This document shows positions 1-9,740 of a stretch of 64,000 nucleotides of DNA, piece after piece. This DNA comes from an uncultured Bacteroidales bacterium (GTDB lineage Bacteria; Bacteroidota; Bacteroidia; Bacteroidales; UBA4417). Made by a program: the position numbers and the translations under genes. The first letter of the stretch is position 1. Each line of letters begins with the position of its first letter. The notes beneath the pieces are model-generated. The model had not been told where the DNA came from and did no database searches. It saw only the letters and a program-made list of their open reading frames with translations. The stretch lies in NCBI GenBank assembly GCA_903879715.1, contig CAIRMR010000173.1, forward strand, positions 1-64,000, given 5' to 3'.

Positions 1-938
1 CGACTTACACTCCCGCTGCCGGTGAAACTGGCGCTATTGAATTTAAGCTAACGGCTTACGGCAGTTCAGGTTGTGGAAATATGGTAATTTCAGATATGAT
101 TACACTTAGATTCTATCCGGCCATTACAGTAAATGCAGGATACGACCAGGTTATTATTAGCGGAACTGCTACAACTCTTAATGGAACAGCTTCAGGCGCT
201 ACTGTACCATCGTACAACTGGGAACCTGCTGAATATATTCTTAATAATGGAGGATTGAAAGCTACAACTCTGGCGTTAAATACAGAAATCGTATTTACAT
301 TCACTGTTCTGGATGCAGTATCAGGCTGTACACAAAGTGATCAGGTTACCATTAGTACAGACGATATCCAAAGACCAATCGCGAATAATGATTATGATAC
401 TACCGGGCTAAATACGCCAGTTATTATCAACGTCCTTGAAAATGACAAGGATATTATTGGCCTTGGTCTTGATGTAAGCATCGTAGGCAATCCAGCAGAT
501 GGTATAGCTACACTGGATGAAAATGGTTTTATTACCTATACCCCGAGAGAAAATTTCTCAGGAAATGATACGATAACTTATAAGATTTGTGACAGAGGAA
601 CTCCTTCCAAATGTGCCACTGCACAGGTTATTATAACCACATTCGCGATCCGTGAAGATTTTGACATTTTTAACCTTGTGACACCTGATGGTGATGGCAA
701 GAATGATTACTGGCATATTGGCGGAATTGAAGAATTCCCTGATAATGAAATAACCATATTTAATCGATGGGGTACCAAAGTCAGGCAGTTCATTGGGTAC
801 AACAATGCGGATAAGCGTTGGGATGGAACCAATGATAGAAGCGCATCACTGCCTGATGGTGTTTACTTTTATATCATCAAAATAAAAGACCAGAAAAAAT
901 CTTACACAGGTTGGGTATATGTGCGTGGGAATCATTAA
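1..938 (+). CDS. T9SS type B (gliding motility-associated) C-terminal-domain protein, 5' truncated
   Basis: The reading frame is already open at base 3, so only the C-terminal part of a larger secreted protein is present. From the visible N-terminus it shows a PKD/Ig-like segment, a cadherin-like segment (roughly window residues 120-210, with the D-x-D-T-Y-x-I-C-D type strand ends) and then the type B sorting domain (CHU_C/TIGR04131 style), recognisable by VTPDGDGKND, ITIFNRWG, WDG and LPDGVYFYIIK. Such domains direct export through the type IX secretion system to the cell surface. The downstream PorE-like OmpA lipoprotein is a common neighbour of type B substrates; a PorP/SprF protein, often found between them, is absent here. 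Confidence 0.9.
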   Translation, partial: TYTPAAGETGAIEFKLTAYGSSGCGNMVISDMITLRFYPAITVNAGYDQVIISGTATTLNGTASGATVPSYNWEPAEYILNNGGLKATTLALNTEIVFTFTVLDAVSGCTQSDQVTISTDDIQRPIANNDYDTTGLNTPVIINVLENDKDIIGLGLDVSIVGNPADGIATLDENGFITYTPRENFSGNDTITYKICDRGTPSKCATAQVIITTFAIREDFDIFNLVTPDGDGKNDYWHIGGIEEFPDNEITIFNRWGTKVRQFIGYNNADKRWDGTNDRSASLPDGVYFYIIKIKDQKKSYTGWVYVRGNH

Positions 939-1033
939 AAGAAAAAAAATAAATTCAATACTATAACTTTTGCTTACCAGGTTGATTAACTGTATAATAA
1001 TTTACGAATCAAAGAAAAATTAAAATAATAAAA

Positions 1034-3061
1034 ATGAAAAGGTTTATTTTTTTATTGACAATTGGTATACTATTCCAGGTACTGATGAGTTGCCAACCTA
1101 TATACAAGGCACAAAAACAAATGGGCAAGTATAACTACTCAGGAGCTGTTGTGACATTAAAAAAAGCGGCGGAAAAAGAGAAAACGCATAATGCGGCTCT
1201 TCCTCTGCTGGCTGATTGTTACCGTTTGCAGCATGATATTATAAATGCAAAGGCAGCCTATGCGCAAGCAGTGACTATACCCGGCGCAAAACCTGAAACC
1301 TATTTCTATTATGCTCAGACCCTGCAGTCGACCGGCAATTATGAAAAAGCAAGGGAAATGTATCTGAAATACGCACAGATGAATCCTTCAGATTCCAGGG
1401 GATCATTGTTTGCAGCTCATTGTGACAGCGTGCTAGGTCCGTGGAAAATGATAAAACCAGTTTACGATGTTACACTTACCAATAATGTGAACACTACCGA
1501 AAGTGATTTCGGACCTGCTTTTTATGATGGAAAACTTGTTTTTGCGTCCGACTTTACCAGCGTTGCAGGTGAAGGAAAAAAATATGGCTGGACTGGCCGG
1601 GGATACTTAAATCTAATAAAATCAGAACCCGTTACTGCCGGAGACTTTTGGGGCGAAATGGAAAAAACATCAGAATTTGAAAATAAATTTAACCAGCCTT
1701 ATCACGATGGACCTGCGACTTTCAGCGCCGAAGGAAATACCATCTATTTTACACGATCCTTCTTTGGTAAGGCCAAACGCAAGGGCATTTACAAAACAAA
1801 CCTGCTCAAAATCTATTATTCAACAAAAACCGATGGAACCTGGGGTGAAATCATGCCATTCTTCTTAAACAGCAAGGATTTCTCTGTAGGTCATCCTTCT
1901 CTTTCAGCTGATGGACAAACGCTGTACTTTGTCAGCGATATGCCCGGCGGACAAGGGGGAACCGATATCTGGATGTGCAAGCGCGAAGGTGAAAAATGGG
2001 GACCGCCCGGTAACCTTGGAAAAACTGTGAATACTTCCGAAAATGAGATGTTCCCATCAATGCATGGCGACGGAGTTTTGTTCTTTGCCAGTAATGGACA
2101 CCCAGGTTATGGAGCGCTCGATATTTTTAGAACAAAAACCGAAAGCGGGTTATGGACTATACCTGAAAACCTTCATCCTCCAATTAACAGTTCATTCGAT
2201 GATTTTGCGATCGCTTTTGCCCCTGGCGATAAAAACGGGTTCTTTTCATCAAACCGGCCTGAAGGCGTAGGAAGCGATGATATTTATGCATTCCGGGATG
2301 CAGAGCCAATGCCGGTTTTACCAGCGTATATTACTGGTTTGGTGCGGGATAAAACTACCATGCAACCTTTGGCTGGCGCAACCGTTTTCCTGTACAATCC
2401 ATCTTCAGGAAACGTAAGGGTTCTCAAAACCGGTGCTGATGGTATATATAAAGCTGAAGTTAATAAACCGACCGATTTCCTTGTAAAAGCTATGATGCCC
2501 GATTATATAGCAGATTGCAGTCCGTTCGCTATAGCCGAAGTTAAACCCGGCACAACCACTTCCGCTCCACGTGACCTGTTACTCGACAAACTAACAGTCA
2601 ATAAAACATTCAGTATGCAGAACATTTATTACGATTTCGATAAATCGAACATCCGCGAAGATGCCAAACCAGAACTCGATAAACTGGTACTTTTCATGAA
2701 CGAAAACCAAGTAAATGTTGAACTAGGTTCACATACCGACTGTCGTGGATCAGCTGCCTACAATGATAAACTGTCGCAGAAACGCGCCGATGCTGCCGTA
2801 ATATATATTGTCAGTAAGGGTATAGAAAAAAGCCGCGTCACAGCCAAAGGGTATGGTGAGCAACAACTTACCAACAAATGTGCTGATGGTGTAGCCTGCT
2901 CCTCAGCTGAACACCAGGCTAACCGACGAACCGAATTTAAAATTACAGGCTTAACTGTATCAGTAAGCGTTCCTGATCAGTTCGATCCCGCAAAATATGC
3001 TGAAGGCCAGGAATTCAACGATAAACTGCTGCCTCTGGATTTCTTTGGCAAATGCAAATAA
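1034..3061 (+). CDS. PorE-like OmpA-family lipoprotein (TPR, WD40-like, OmpA)
   Basis: The protein has 675 residues. It starts with a lipoprotein signal peptide whose lipobox ends LMSC (Cys20). TPR-like helices follow (about 30-130), then PD40/WD40-like propeller repeats (about 150-430, with SADGQTLYFVSD and SPMHGDG-like blades), a carboxypeptidase-regulatory-like beta sandwich (about 435-525) and a C-terminal OmpA peptidoglycan-binding domain (about 540-650, YYDFDKSNI and HTDCRGS). This is the architecture of the T9SS component PorE and its paralogs, which bridge the outer-membrane machinery to peptidoglycan. It sits 95 bp after a type B substrate. Whether it is the true PorE or one of the substrate-linked paralogs cannot be decided here. 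Confidence 0.85.
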   Translation: MKRFIFLLTIGILFQVLMSCQPIYKAQKQMGKYNYSGAVVTLKKAAEKEKTHNAALPLLADCYRLQHDIINAKAAYAQAVTIPGAKPETYFYYAQTLQSTGNYEKAREMYLKYAQMNPSDSRGSLFAAHCDSVLGPWKMIKPVYDVTLTNNVNTTESDFGPAFYDGKLVFASDFTSVAGEGKKYGWTGRGYLNLIKSEPVTAGDFWGEMEKTSEFENKFNQPYHDGPATFSAEGNTIYFTRSFFGKAKRKGIYKTNLLKIYYSTKTDGTWGEIMPFFLNSKDFSVGHPSLSADGQTLYFVSDMPGGQGGTDIWMCKREGEKWGPPGNLGKTVNTSENEMFPSMHGDGVLFFASNGHPGYGALDIFRTKTESGLWTIPENLHPPINSSFDDFAIAFAPGDKNGFFSSNRPEGVGSDDIYAFRDAEPMPVLPAYITGLVRDKTTMQPLAGATVFLYNPSSGNVRVLKTGADGIYKAEVNKPTDFLVKAMMPDYIADCSPFAIAEVKPGTTTSAPRDLLLDKLTVNKTFSMQNIYYDFDKSNIREDAKPELDKLVLFMNENQVNVELGSHTDCRGSAAYNDKLSQKRADAAVIYIVSKGIEKSRVTAKGYGEQQLTNKCADGVACSSAEHQANRRTEFKITGLTVSVSVPDQFDPAKYAEGQEFNDKLLPLDFFGKCK

Positions 3062-3093
3062 AATACGCTGACTAATTTCTTATCAAACCAAGT

Positions 3094-3119
3094 AAAAAGC
3101 CATGTTCGCATGGCTTTTT
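3094..3119 (+). terminator. Intrinsic terminator after the OmpA lipoprotein gene
   Basis: A perfect 11-bp stem (AAAAAGCCATG / CATGGCTTTTT) closes a TTCG tetraloop, and the right arm supplies the T-run. It lies 33 bp after the stop codon. Confidence 0.85.
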
Positions 3120-3140
3120 CATTTATTAATTAAAGCGAAA

Positions 3141-3171
3141 TTTATTTGGAGGCAACTATTAGTTATATTTG
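3141..3171 (+). promoter_or_regulatory. Bacteroidota-type promoter for the small membrane protein
   Basis: A perfect -7 box TATATTTG (3164-3171) is preceded after 19 bp by a weak -33 box TTTA (3141-3144). The predicted transcript start lies about 50 bases before the ATG at 3226. Confidence 0.45.
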
Positions 3172-3225
3172 TAAATCCTTGTTAAGCAGTTAAAGATTAC
3201 GAAAAATCTGTAAAAATTCACTCAA

Positions 3226-3699
3226 ATGGAAGAAAATAAAAATATTTCATCTACTGATACGCCAACCGAAATTCCACAACTTACTCCCGAATCCATCACT
3301 TACCTGTTGAAGGCCGCTAAATGGGGTAAATTCCTTGCCATTCTTGGTTTTATCGTAGCTGGTTTGATGATTGCAGGCGGATTCGCGATGAGTTTCGTTT
3401 TAAATAAAGTATCCGGAGCTGATGAGTTGGTTCCGCTAAATCTGCCATTCTCAACCGTGTTTATTTCCATAATCTATATTATAATTGCAGGTATTTATTT
3501 AATCCCGGTTATTTTCCTGAACACGTTTTCAAATAATTCCATTAAAGCAGTAAATCTTTCGAGTACTGAAAACATGACCAAATCAATAAGAAATCTTAAA
3601 AATCTATTTGTCTTTATTGGTATTTCTACTGTTGTACTTCTTGGTTTATATACTCTGATTCTGATAGTTGCAGGAACAGCTGCTGTTTTTAGTTTTTAG
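3226..3699 (+). CDS. Small multi-pass membrane protein, DUF5362-like
   Basis: This 157-residue protein has a polar N-terminus followed by four hydrophobic segments (about 36-56, 78-103 and 126-155, with the first possibly forming a hairpin). Its layout resembles the uncharacterised DUF5362 family of Bacteroidota membrane proteins; I recognise this by general pattern only. It has its own promoter and is bracketed by a terminator upstream, so it is probably monocistronic. No catalytic motif is visible and I assign no function. Confidence 0.65.
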   Translation: MEENKNISSTDTPTEIPQLTPESITYLLKAAKWGKFLAILGFIVAGLMIAGGFAMSFVLNKVSGADELVPLNLPFSTVFISIIYIIIAGIYLIPVIFLNTFSNNSIKAVNLSSTENMTKSIRNLKNLFVFIGISTVVLLGLYTLILIVAGTAAVFSF

Positions 3700-3804
3700 A
3701 CGAATCTTTTTGTTCAGCAGTTTGAGCTATAAATGGATGTTAGATTATGAAGTTTTAAAAAACAACCAACTAAACGTTATTTGTGTTAAAAATGACAAAA
3801 AAAA

Positions 3805-5529
3805 ATGAACAGGAAAGCATTGTTGGTATTTTTAGCAGGATTTTATTCCATTATAGTTTTTGGACAGCAATTCAAAATTGAAGCAGAAAAATTCTCAGCA
3901 CAAAATAATTCATTTCTAAATCCTATTCTTCCCGGAGGATATCCCGACCCATCAATCTGCAGGGTAGGAGATGAATTTTATATTGTAAATTCATCTTTTG
4001 AGTATTTCCCCGGACTTCCGATTCATAAAAGCAAAGACCTTGTTAACTGGGAACTTGTTGCTTATGGATTGCACCGCAAAGATCAGTGCAGCGAACTTGT
4101 TAATCTGGTTGATGTACAATCGGATGGCGGAATACATGCCCCGACTCTCAGATATCATAATAATACTTTTTACATTATTACCACCAATGTTTATAATAAC
4201 CGCCTGAAGAAACAAACTGAGTTTGTCAATTTTATAATTACAGCCAGAAATATTGATGGCCCCTGGTCAGAACCTCATGTATTGGACGGTGCACCCGGTA
4301 TAGATCCGGATATCTTTTTTGATGACGACGGTAAAGTTTGGTACGCAGGAACACATTCGCCGGATATACCCAACTTTCCGGGTGAAGGAGAAATTTGGTT
4401 ACAGGAAATAGACCTGAAAAACTGGAAACTAAGCGGTGAACGCAGTTTTCTTTGGCGGGGAGCCTGCAGCGGGGTATGGGCTGAGGGCCCTCATATCTAC
4501 AAAAAAGATAACCGGTATTATTTAATGTTAGCTGAAGGAGGTACAAGTTTTAACCATGCTATGATGATTGCAGTCAGTGATCAGATAAGAGGGCCATACA
4601 TTCCAAATGAGCGAAATCCGATACTCACCACAAGAAATCTTTCTTACGATAATTGGGTTGTTAGTACAGGTCATGCCGACCTGGTTGAGTTAAACGATGG
4701 AAGGTGGTTAATGGTTGCTCTAGGTGTTAGGGGCGATTTAGAAAGAGGTTCAAATATGGGTCGGGAAACGCATCTTATTCCGGTACAATGGGAAAGAGAA
4801 CCATTTGACTGGAAGAAGATCAAATACGAGTGGCCTGTATGTGCTCCAAAAACAGGAAAAGTTGAACGTGTTAACCCTCTTCCTTTTAATAATATGCCGC
4901 AATTCAGGAATGATGCGTTTTCTGACAATTTTGACTCAAAAACCCTGAAATCGGATTGGAATTTCAGACGTGTCCCAAAAGATGGAACATATAGTTTAAC
5001 TGATCATTCCGGATACCTGCGCCTATTCGCTAAACCTGATACAATTCGAGAAAGAGAAAGTTGCAGTTTGATTGGCTTTCGCCAGAAAGAAAGTGATTTT
5101 GAATACAGTGTACGAATGGTTTATAATCCAAAAACGGATGGCTCGGAATCTGGCATCAGTCTTTTCCAGAAGGACGATAACTTTTTCACATTTACCTTGA
5201 TCTGGAAAAACGGAAAATCCACACTACAGCTAAAACTTGCTGAACCAGCTAAGAAGCCTGTAATTATAGAGAATAAAACTCTTGATGATTATACAGGAGA
5301 GATTATTTTCAAAGTAGAATCAAAAGACAACAAGTACAATTTTATGTACTCTGTCAATAACAGTGAAACGTTTACAATTTTTAATACCACAAAGGCAAAT
5401 CTGATGCTGAGCAAAGGTTATACGGGTGCTTATCTGGGTATTTACTGCACAAGCAATGGAAAGCAAGGAAAAGATTTTGCTGATTTTGATTGGGTATATT
5501 ATAAAGATTATCAACGAATTGTCGATTAG
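3805..5529 (+). CDS. Secreted glycoside hydrolase family 43 (beta-xylosidase/arabinofuranosidase type)
   Basis: The 574-residue protein has a signal peptide cleaved near FGQQ. The five-bladed GH43 catalytic domain spans about 38-340: YPDPS carries the general base Asp48, GIDPDIFFD the pKa-modulating Asp167, and WAEGPH the general acid Glu227. A C-terminal concanavalin-like beta sandwich (about 370-570) matches the GH43_C2 accessory domain of beta-xylosidases. It therefore probably removes xylose or arabinose from plant-type hemicellulose oligosaccharides in the periplasm or at the surface. No SusC/SusD pair is adjacent, so it is not in a classical polysaccharide utilisation locus. Substrate specificity is inferred from family only. 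Confidence 0.9.
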   Translation: MNRKALLVFLAGFYSIIVFGQQFKIEAEKFSAQNNSFLNPILPGGYPDPSICRVGDEFYIVNSSFEYFPGLPIHKSKDLVNWELVAYGLHRKDQCSELVNLVDVQSDGGIHAPTLRYHNNTFYIITTNVYNNRLKKQTEFVNFIITARNIDGPWSEPHVLDGAPGIDPDIFFDDDGKVWYAGTHSPDIPNFPGEGEIWLQEIDLKNWKLSGERSFLWRGACSGVWAEGPHIYKKDNRYYLMLAEGGTSFNHAMMIAVSDQIRGPYIPNERNPILTTRNLSYDNWVVSTGHADLVELNDGRWLMVALGVRGDLERGSNMGRETHLIPVQWEREPFDWKKIKYEWPVCAPKTGKVERVNPLPFNNMPQFRNDAFSDNFDSKTLKSDWNFRRVPKDGTYSLTDHSGYLRLFAKPDTIRERESCSLIGFRQKESDFEYSVRMVYNPKTDGSESGISLFQKDDNFFTFTLIWKNGKSTLQLKLAEPAKKPVIIENKTLDDYTGEIIFKVESKDNKYNFMYSVNNSETFTIFNTTKANLMLSKGYTGAYLGIYCTSNGKQGKDFADFDWVYYKDYQRIVD

Positions 5530-5555
5530 CCAAATCTTTTTGACTTATTTTTATT

Positions 5556-5594
5556 AACTCCCCGGAAAGTCATTATTCAAGGGGAGTTGCTTTT
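5556..5594 (+). terminator. Hairpin terminator after the GH43 gene
   Basis: An 8-bp stem AACTCCCC (5556-5563) / GGGGAGTT (5581-5588) with a 17-base loop is followed by a short T-run (5591-5594), 26 bp after the GH43 stop codon. Confidence 0.6.
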
Positions 5595-5618
5595 ATATCA
5601 GAGAACAGAGTATTTTTG
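5587..5618 (+). promoter_or_regulatory. Promoter of the TonB-dependent receptor gene
   Basis: A perfect -7 box TATTTTTG (5611-5618) lies 21 bp downstream of a partial -33 box TTG (5587-5589). The predicted start leaves a leader of about 50 bases to the ATG at 5674, too short for a cobalamin riboswitch. Confidence 0.5.
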
Positions 5619-5673
5619 CAGACTTAAAAAAAAGGGCTCTTCGATCATTCAATTCAGATACCACACACACATA

Positions 5674-7659
5674 ATGCTAAAATACAAAAACATACAAGTC
5701 CTTCTTTTAATCCAATTAGTTTCCTTAAGTCTTCTCAGTAAAGGGATAGCTCAGTCAATAAGCGATTCTTCAATCAGCAAACAAATAACCCTGGATCAAC
5801 TGATAATTACTGCCGACCGTACACCTGTCATGTTCGAACAATTGAAGCGCAGCATCCAGGTTATCAGCAAAAAGGAAATAGAACAAATGCCTGTCCGAAA
5901 TATTTCAGAACTGATTAGCTACGCCATGAATACAGATGTCCGTAGCCGTGGATCTTTCGGAATGCAGGCCGATATCAATATCAGGGGTGGATCTTTCGAC
6001 CAGACTCTTATTTTGCTCAATGGCATGAATATCAGCGACCCACAAACAGGCCACCACAATATGGATATACCTGTTGACCTGGCAAGCATCAACCGGATTG
6101 AGATTCTGAAAGGCCCGGGAGCGCGTGTATTCGGACCAAATGCGTTTAATGGTGTAATTAATATTATTACCAACCAAAAAGTTGATGATCAGCTGTCTGT
6201 TTCAGCTATGGGCGGCCAGTTTGGGCTCTACAGTTTATCCGCATCACTTATCAAGAGCATTGGAAAATCAACGCATAATCTGCAAATCAGCAAATCGAGT
6301 TCTGAAGGATTTGCTGACAATACTGACTTTAAGACTCTGAATTTATTTTACAGCGGAACTGCCGGCAAAACTCAAAAACTTGAATACCAGGCTGCCTGTA
6401 TGGAAAAAGCTTTTGGCGCCAACAGTTTTTATACGCCCAAATATCCTGACCAATACGAATCAACTAAAACAGTCTTTGCCTCTATCAGATACAAAACCGG
6501 TTTCAAGGGATTTTCACCTTTAGTATATTTCAGGCGACATTACGATGAATTCCGTCTGTTCCGCAATGCCGTGCCATCATGGTATACCACTCATAATTAT
6601 CATTATACGGATGTTGTCGGTTCCAATGCAAATATTTATTTCGCTACAGGAAATCACGGCAAATTATCTGTCGGATATGATGTAAGGCATGAGCTAATCC
6701 GTAGTAATAAACTCGGAGATTCACTCACTGATCCCATACCGGTAAAAGGTGTTGATAATGCTTTTTACACCCTCGGCAAAGCCAGGACTTCGGCTGGCTT
6801 ATTTGTTGAAGAGTCCATAAATCTCAATAAATTATCAGTTTCAGCCGGTCTTTTGGCTAGCTACCTGAGTGCGCTGCCGGGTAGAGTTGCCTTGTATCCA
6901 GGCGTTGATGCGGCATTCCAACTTAACAAAAACTTCAGAATTTATGGAACGGCCAACAGAACGCTCAGGCTGCCTACTTTCACAGATCTATATTATAATG
7001 ACCCTACGAGCAAAGGCGATCCGAATCTAAAACCTGAAGAGGCTATTTCGATTGAAGCCGGCCTGAAATTTAATAAACCTGGGATTATTGCCAGCGCAGC
7101 AGTGTTTAAACGTTATGGTAAGAATATGATTGATTGGATAAAACTCCAGGACCTTGATCCCTGGCAAGCAATGAATGTTACAAATAATAATGTGGCTGGT
7201 TTTGAATCCAGTATTACTTTAAAAATTGAAGAATTTTCAGGAAATAAATCCTTTATAAAAACTATTACCATTAATTATGCGTATCTGAAGGCTAACAAAT
7301 CAAGTGAACAATTTATGTCGCGATATGTACTTGATATACTTAAGCATAAGGCTGATCTACTGATTTATCATCAGATTTGGCGGAACTTTTCAGCTTCATG
7401 GGCTTTCAGCTACCAGGATCGGGAAGGTGGATACTTGAAATATGTAAACACTGGTTCTGAAACTACGGAAACGTCGTATTCTCCTTTCTTACAAATGGAT
7501 CTCCAACTTAATTATGCTCACAAAAACTGGATGATATTTGCCGAAGCCACAAACCTGCTTGATACTAAATATGTTGATTATGGAAATGTGCCTCAGCCTG
7601 GCAGATGGATCAGAACCGGAATCAGATTTAACACTCAGCTAAAAAACCATAAAGGCTAG
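5674..7659 (+). CDS. TonB-dependent outer-membrane receptor, BtuB/siderophore-like
   Basis: The ATG at 5674 gives 661 residues and a clean signal peptide (ends GIAQS); an upstream TTG would prepend 29 residues lying over the promoter. A plug domain (about 55-165, with INIRGGSFDQTLILLNG and RIEILKGPGARVFGPNAFNGVINI) precedes a 22-strand barrel that ends in an aromatic strand with the TonB_dep_Rec signature (LLDTKYVDYGNVPQPGRW). It imports a scarce ligand across the outer membrane using TonB energy. No carboxypeptidase-like N-terminal domain, SusD partner or ligand-specific neighbour is present, so the substrate is unknown; the compact size fits vitamin or siderophore receptors better than glycan receptors. 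Confidence 0.85.
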   Translation: MLKYKNIQVLLLIQLVSLSLLSKGIAQSISDSSISKQITLDQLIITADRTPVMFEQLKRSIQVISKKEIEQMPVRNISELISYAMNTDVRSRGSFGMQADINIRGGSFDQTLILLNGMNISDPQTGHHNMDIPVDLASINRIEILKGPGARVFGPNAFNGVINIITNQKVDDQLSVSAMGGQFGLYSLSASLIKSIGKSTHNLQISKSSSEGFADNTDFKTLNLFYSGTAGKTQKLEYQAACMEKAFGANSFYTPKYPDQYESTKTVFASIRYKTGFKGFSPLVYFRRHYDEFRLFRNAVPSWYTTHNYHYTDVVGSNANIYFATGNHGKLSVGYDVRHELIRSNKLGDSLTDPIPVKGVDNAFYTLGKARTSAGLFVEESINLNKLSVSAGLLASYLSALPGRVALYPGVDAAFQLNKNFRIYGTANRTLRLPTFTDLYYNDPTSKGDPNLKPEEAISIEAGLKFNKPGIIASAAVFKRYGKNMIDWIKLQDLDPWQAMNVTNNNVAGFESSITLKIEEFSGNKSFIKTITINYAYLKANKSSEQFMSRYVLDILKHKADLLIYHQIWRNFSASWAFSYQDREGGYLKYVNTGSETTETSYSPFLQMDLQLNYAHKNWMIFAEATNLLDTKYVDYGNVPQPGRWIRTGIRFNTQLKNHKG

Positions 7660-7790
7660 TAGAATCAATCAATGGCAGAAGGTTCTTCCCGTAAATTATC
7701 TGGATTGTATCCTTTAATTCTCTGATCCTAACTCTATTGAGACACCTTTAAATTTTATAATTCACCTGTTATTCATCGGGAAAATTTCCT

Positions 7791-7798
7791 TAGGTTTG
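7791..7798 (+). promoter_or_regulatory. -7 promoter box of the phosphohexomutase gene
   Basis: TAGGTTTG matches the Bacteroidota -7 consensus TAnnTTTG perfectly. The -33 region is poor (TGTT, 20 bp upstream). The predicted leader is about 40 bases. Confidence 0.4.
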
Positions 7799-7845
7799 TA
7801 TGAATAAAACACCTTCAGCAACAAAACACATAAAACATTCATATC

Positions 7846-9594
7846 ATGGCAAATACAACAATTGACCCCGCAATTTTAAAGAGAGCTCAAGCCTGGCTTA
7901 ATGACAATAATATTGATGACGAAACCAAGAGCCGCATCAGTACTATGATTGATAATAATCCTGCCGAACTGGCCGAGAGTTTCTATTGCGATCTTGAATT
8001 TGGCACCGGCGGCTTGCGCGGAATTATGGGTGATGGCACCAACCGTATGAATAAATACACGGTAGGAATGGCCACCCAAGGATTGGCGAACTACCTGAAA
8101 AAAGTTTTTGCGAAGGATAATGAAATACGCCTTGCCATCGCCCACGATTCGCGAAATAAGAGTGATTATTTTGCAAAAATTGCTGCTGATGTATTATCTG
8201 CTAATGGAATTACTGTTTTCCTTTTCGAGCATCTGCGCCCGACACCTGAACTTTCATTTGCGGTTCGTTATTTGCATTGCCACAGCGGAATTGTAATTAC
8301 CGCTTCGCACAACCCAAAAGAATATAACGGGTACAAGGTATATTGGAATGACGGCGCACAACTGGTTCCGCCCCACGATGATAATGTTATTATTGAAGTT
8401 AAGAAAATTGCTTCAATTGCTGAAGTTAACTTTGCCGGTGACACAATGAAAATCAATATGATAGGCGAATCTATTGACAAAGAATTCCTGAAAGTTTCAA
8501 AAAGCTATTCGCTGGCTCCTGAAGTTATTGCGCCTCAAAAGGATATGAAAATTGTTTATACTCCTTTGCATGGAACAGGAATTACTCTTGTACCCCAGGC
8601 GCTTAAAAATTACGGTTTCCAGAATATTCACCTTGTTGAAGAACAGGCAATCTCTGATGGGAATTTTCCAACCATAGTTTCTCCTAATCCGGAAGAAAAA
8701 GCCGCAATGAAAATGGCAATGGATAAAGCACTTGCCATCAATGCCGACCTGGTGCTGGCAACAGATCCGGATGCTGACCGCATTGGCGTTGGAGTAAAAG
8801 ACCTGGATGGAAATTACATTCTACTGAATGGAAATCAGACTGCGGCCCTCCTCACCTACTACCTGGTTAAACAATGGCAGGCAAAAGGAAAGCTAACAGG
8901 TAACGAATATATCGTTAAAACTATTGTTACAACTGAACTGATAGGAGATATCGCAAAAAGTGCCGGAGTCGAATATTTTGATTGTCTCACAGGATTTAAA
9001 TGGATTGCTGAAGTAATCCGAAATATGGAAGGCAAGAAAACCTTTATCGGAGGTGGCGAAGAAAGCTATGGCTATATGATCGGTGACTTTGTTCGCGATA
9101 AAGATGCGGTTACAGCGTGCTGTATTTTCGCCGAATGCGCTGCATGGGCTGCCAGCAAAGGAAAAAGCCTCTACGAACTTTTGCTCGATATTTACCTGGA
9201 ATATGGTCTGTATAAAGAAAACCTGGTAAATGTGGTAAGAAAAGGCATGAGCGGCCAGGCCGAAATCAAAGCTATGATGGAAGGTTACAGAGTCAATCCT
9301 CCAAAGGAAATTGCCGGTTCAAAAGTAAAACTGATGAACGATTTCGCGCTTAGCCAGACAACCGATATTCATACCGGGAAAATTTCACCTATCGAACTTC
9401 CGAAAAGCGATGTGCTGCAGTTCTTCCTCGAAGATGGCAGTAAAATTTCCATGCGCCCTTCAGGAACGGAACCAAAAATCAAATTCTATTTCAGCGTCAG
9501 AACTGATCTGAAGGCAGTTGCTGATTTCAAACAAGTGGAAGCTAAACTTGATGGCCGCATCGAAGAGATTATTGTGGCTATGGGATTGAGGTAA
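7846..9594 (+). CDS. Phospho-sugar mutase (phosphoglucomutase/phosphomannomutase family)
   Basis: A 582-residue alpha-D-phosphohexomutase with all four family motifs: the phosphoserine loop TASHNPKEYNG (catalytic Ser154), the metal-binding loop DPDADR (307-312), the sugar-binding loop GGGEESYGY (402-410) and the phosphate-binding loop RPSGTEPK near the C-terminus. It interconverts hexose 1- and 6-phosphates in the cytoplasm, feeding nucleotide-sugar and glycogen metabolism. Length fits the long PgcA/PGM2-type branch rather than short PMM/GlmM enzymes. It is monocistronic, with its own -7 box upstream and a heptad-repeat hairpin downstream. Preference between glucose and mannose phosphates is not readable from the sequence. 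Confidence 0.92.
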   Translation: MANTTIDPAILKRAQAWLNDNNIDDETKSRISTMIDNNPAELAESFYCDLEFGTGGLRGIMGDGTNRMNKYTVGMATQGLANYLKKVFAKDNEIRLAIAHDSRNKSDYFAKIAADVLSANGITVFLFEHLRPTPELSFAVRYLHCHSGIVITASHNPKEYNGYKVYWNDGAQLVPPHDDNVIIEVKKIASIAEVNFAGDTMKINMIGESIDKEFLKVSKSYSLAPEVIAPQKDMKIVYTPLHGTGITLVPQALKNYGFQNIHLVEEQAISDGNFPTIVSPNPEEKAAMKMAMDKALAINADLVLATDPDADRIGVGVKDLDGNYILLNGNQTAALLTYYLVKQWQAKGKLTGNEYIVKTIVTTELIGDIAKSAGVEYFDCLTGFKWIAEVIRNMEGKKTFIGGGEESYGYMIGDFVRDKDAVTACCIFAECAAWAASKGKSLYELLLDIYLEYGLYKENLVNVVRKGMSGQAEIKAMMEGYRVNPPKEIAGSKVKLMNDFALSQTTDIHTGKISPIELPKSDVLQFFLEDGSKISMRPSGTEPKIKFYFSVRTDLKAVADFKQVEAKLDGRIEEIIVAMGLR

Positions 9595-9600
9595 AGGGTC

Positions 9601-9685
9601 GGAAGTCGGAAGTCGGAAGACGGAAGTATAGAGTCCGGAGTCGAAAGTAAATGTTGCTTCCGTCTCCGGACTTCGGTCTTCCAGC
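9601..9685 (+). repeat. Heptad-phased inverted repeat (GGAAGTC type)
   Basis: Seven consecutive 7-mers can be read without a gap: GGAAGTC, GGAAGTC, GGAAGAC, GGAAGTA, TAGAGTC, CGGAGTC, GAAAGTA (9601-9649). After a short spacer come complementary heptads TTCCGTC, TCCGGAC, TTCGGTC (9658-9678), so the element can fold into a long imperfect hairpin. It lies 6 bp after the mutase stop and may act as its terminator. Confidence 0.85.
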
Positions 9686-9740
9686 CCTTTTAATCAAAAA
9701 ACTATCATAAATATGAAGTCCACACATCCCAACCACCACC

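Noticed and set aside
5595-5673. Cobalamin or other riboswitch upstream of the BtuB-like receptor
   Set aside because: The predicted leader is only about 50 bases and contains no structured conserved core.
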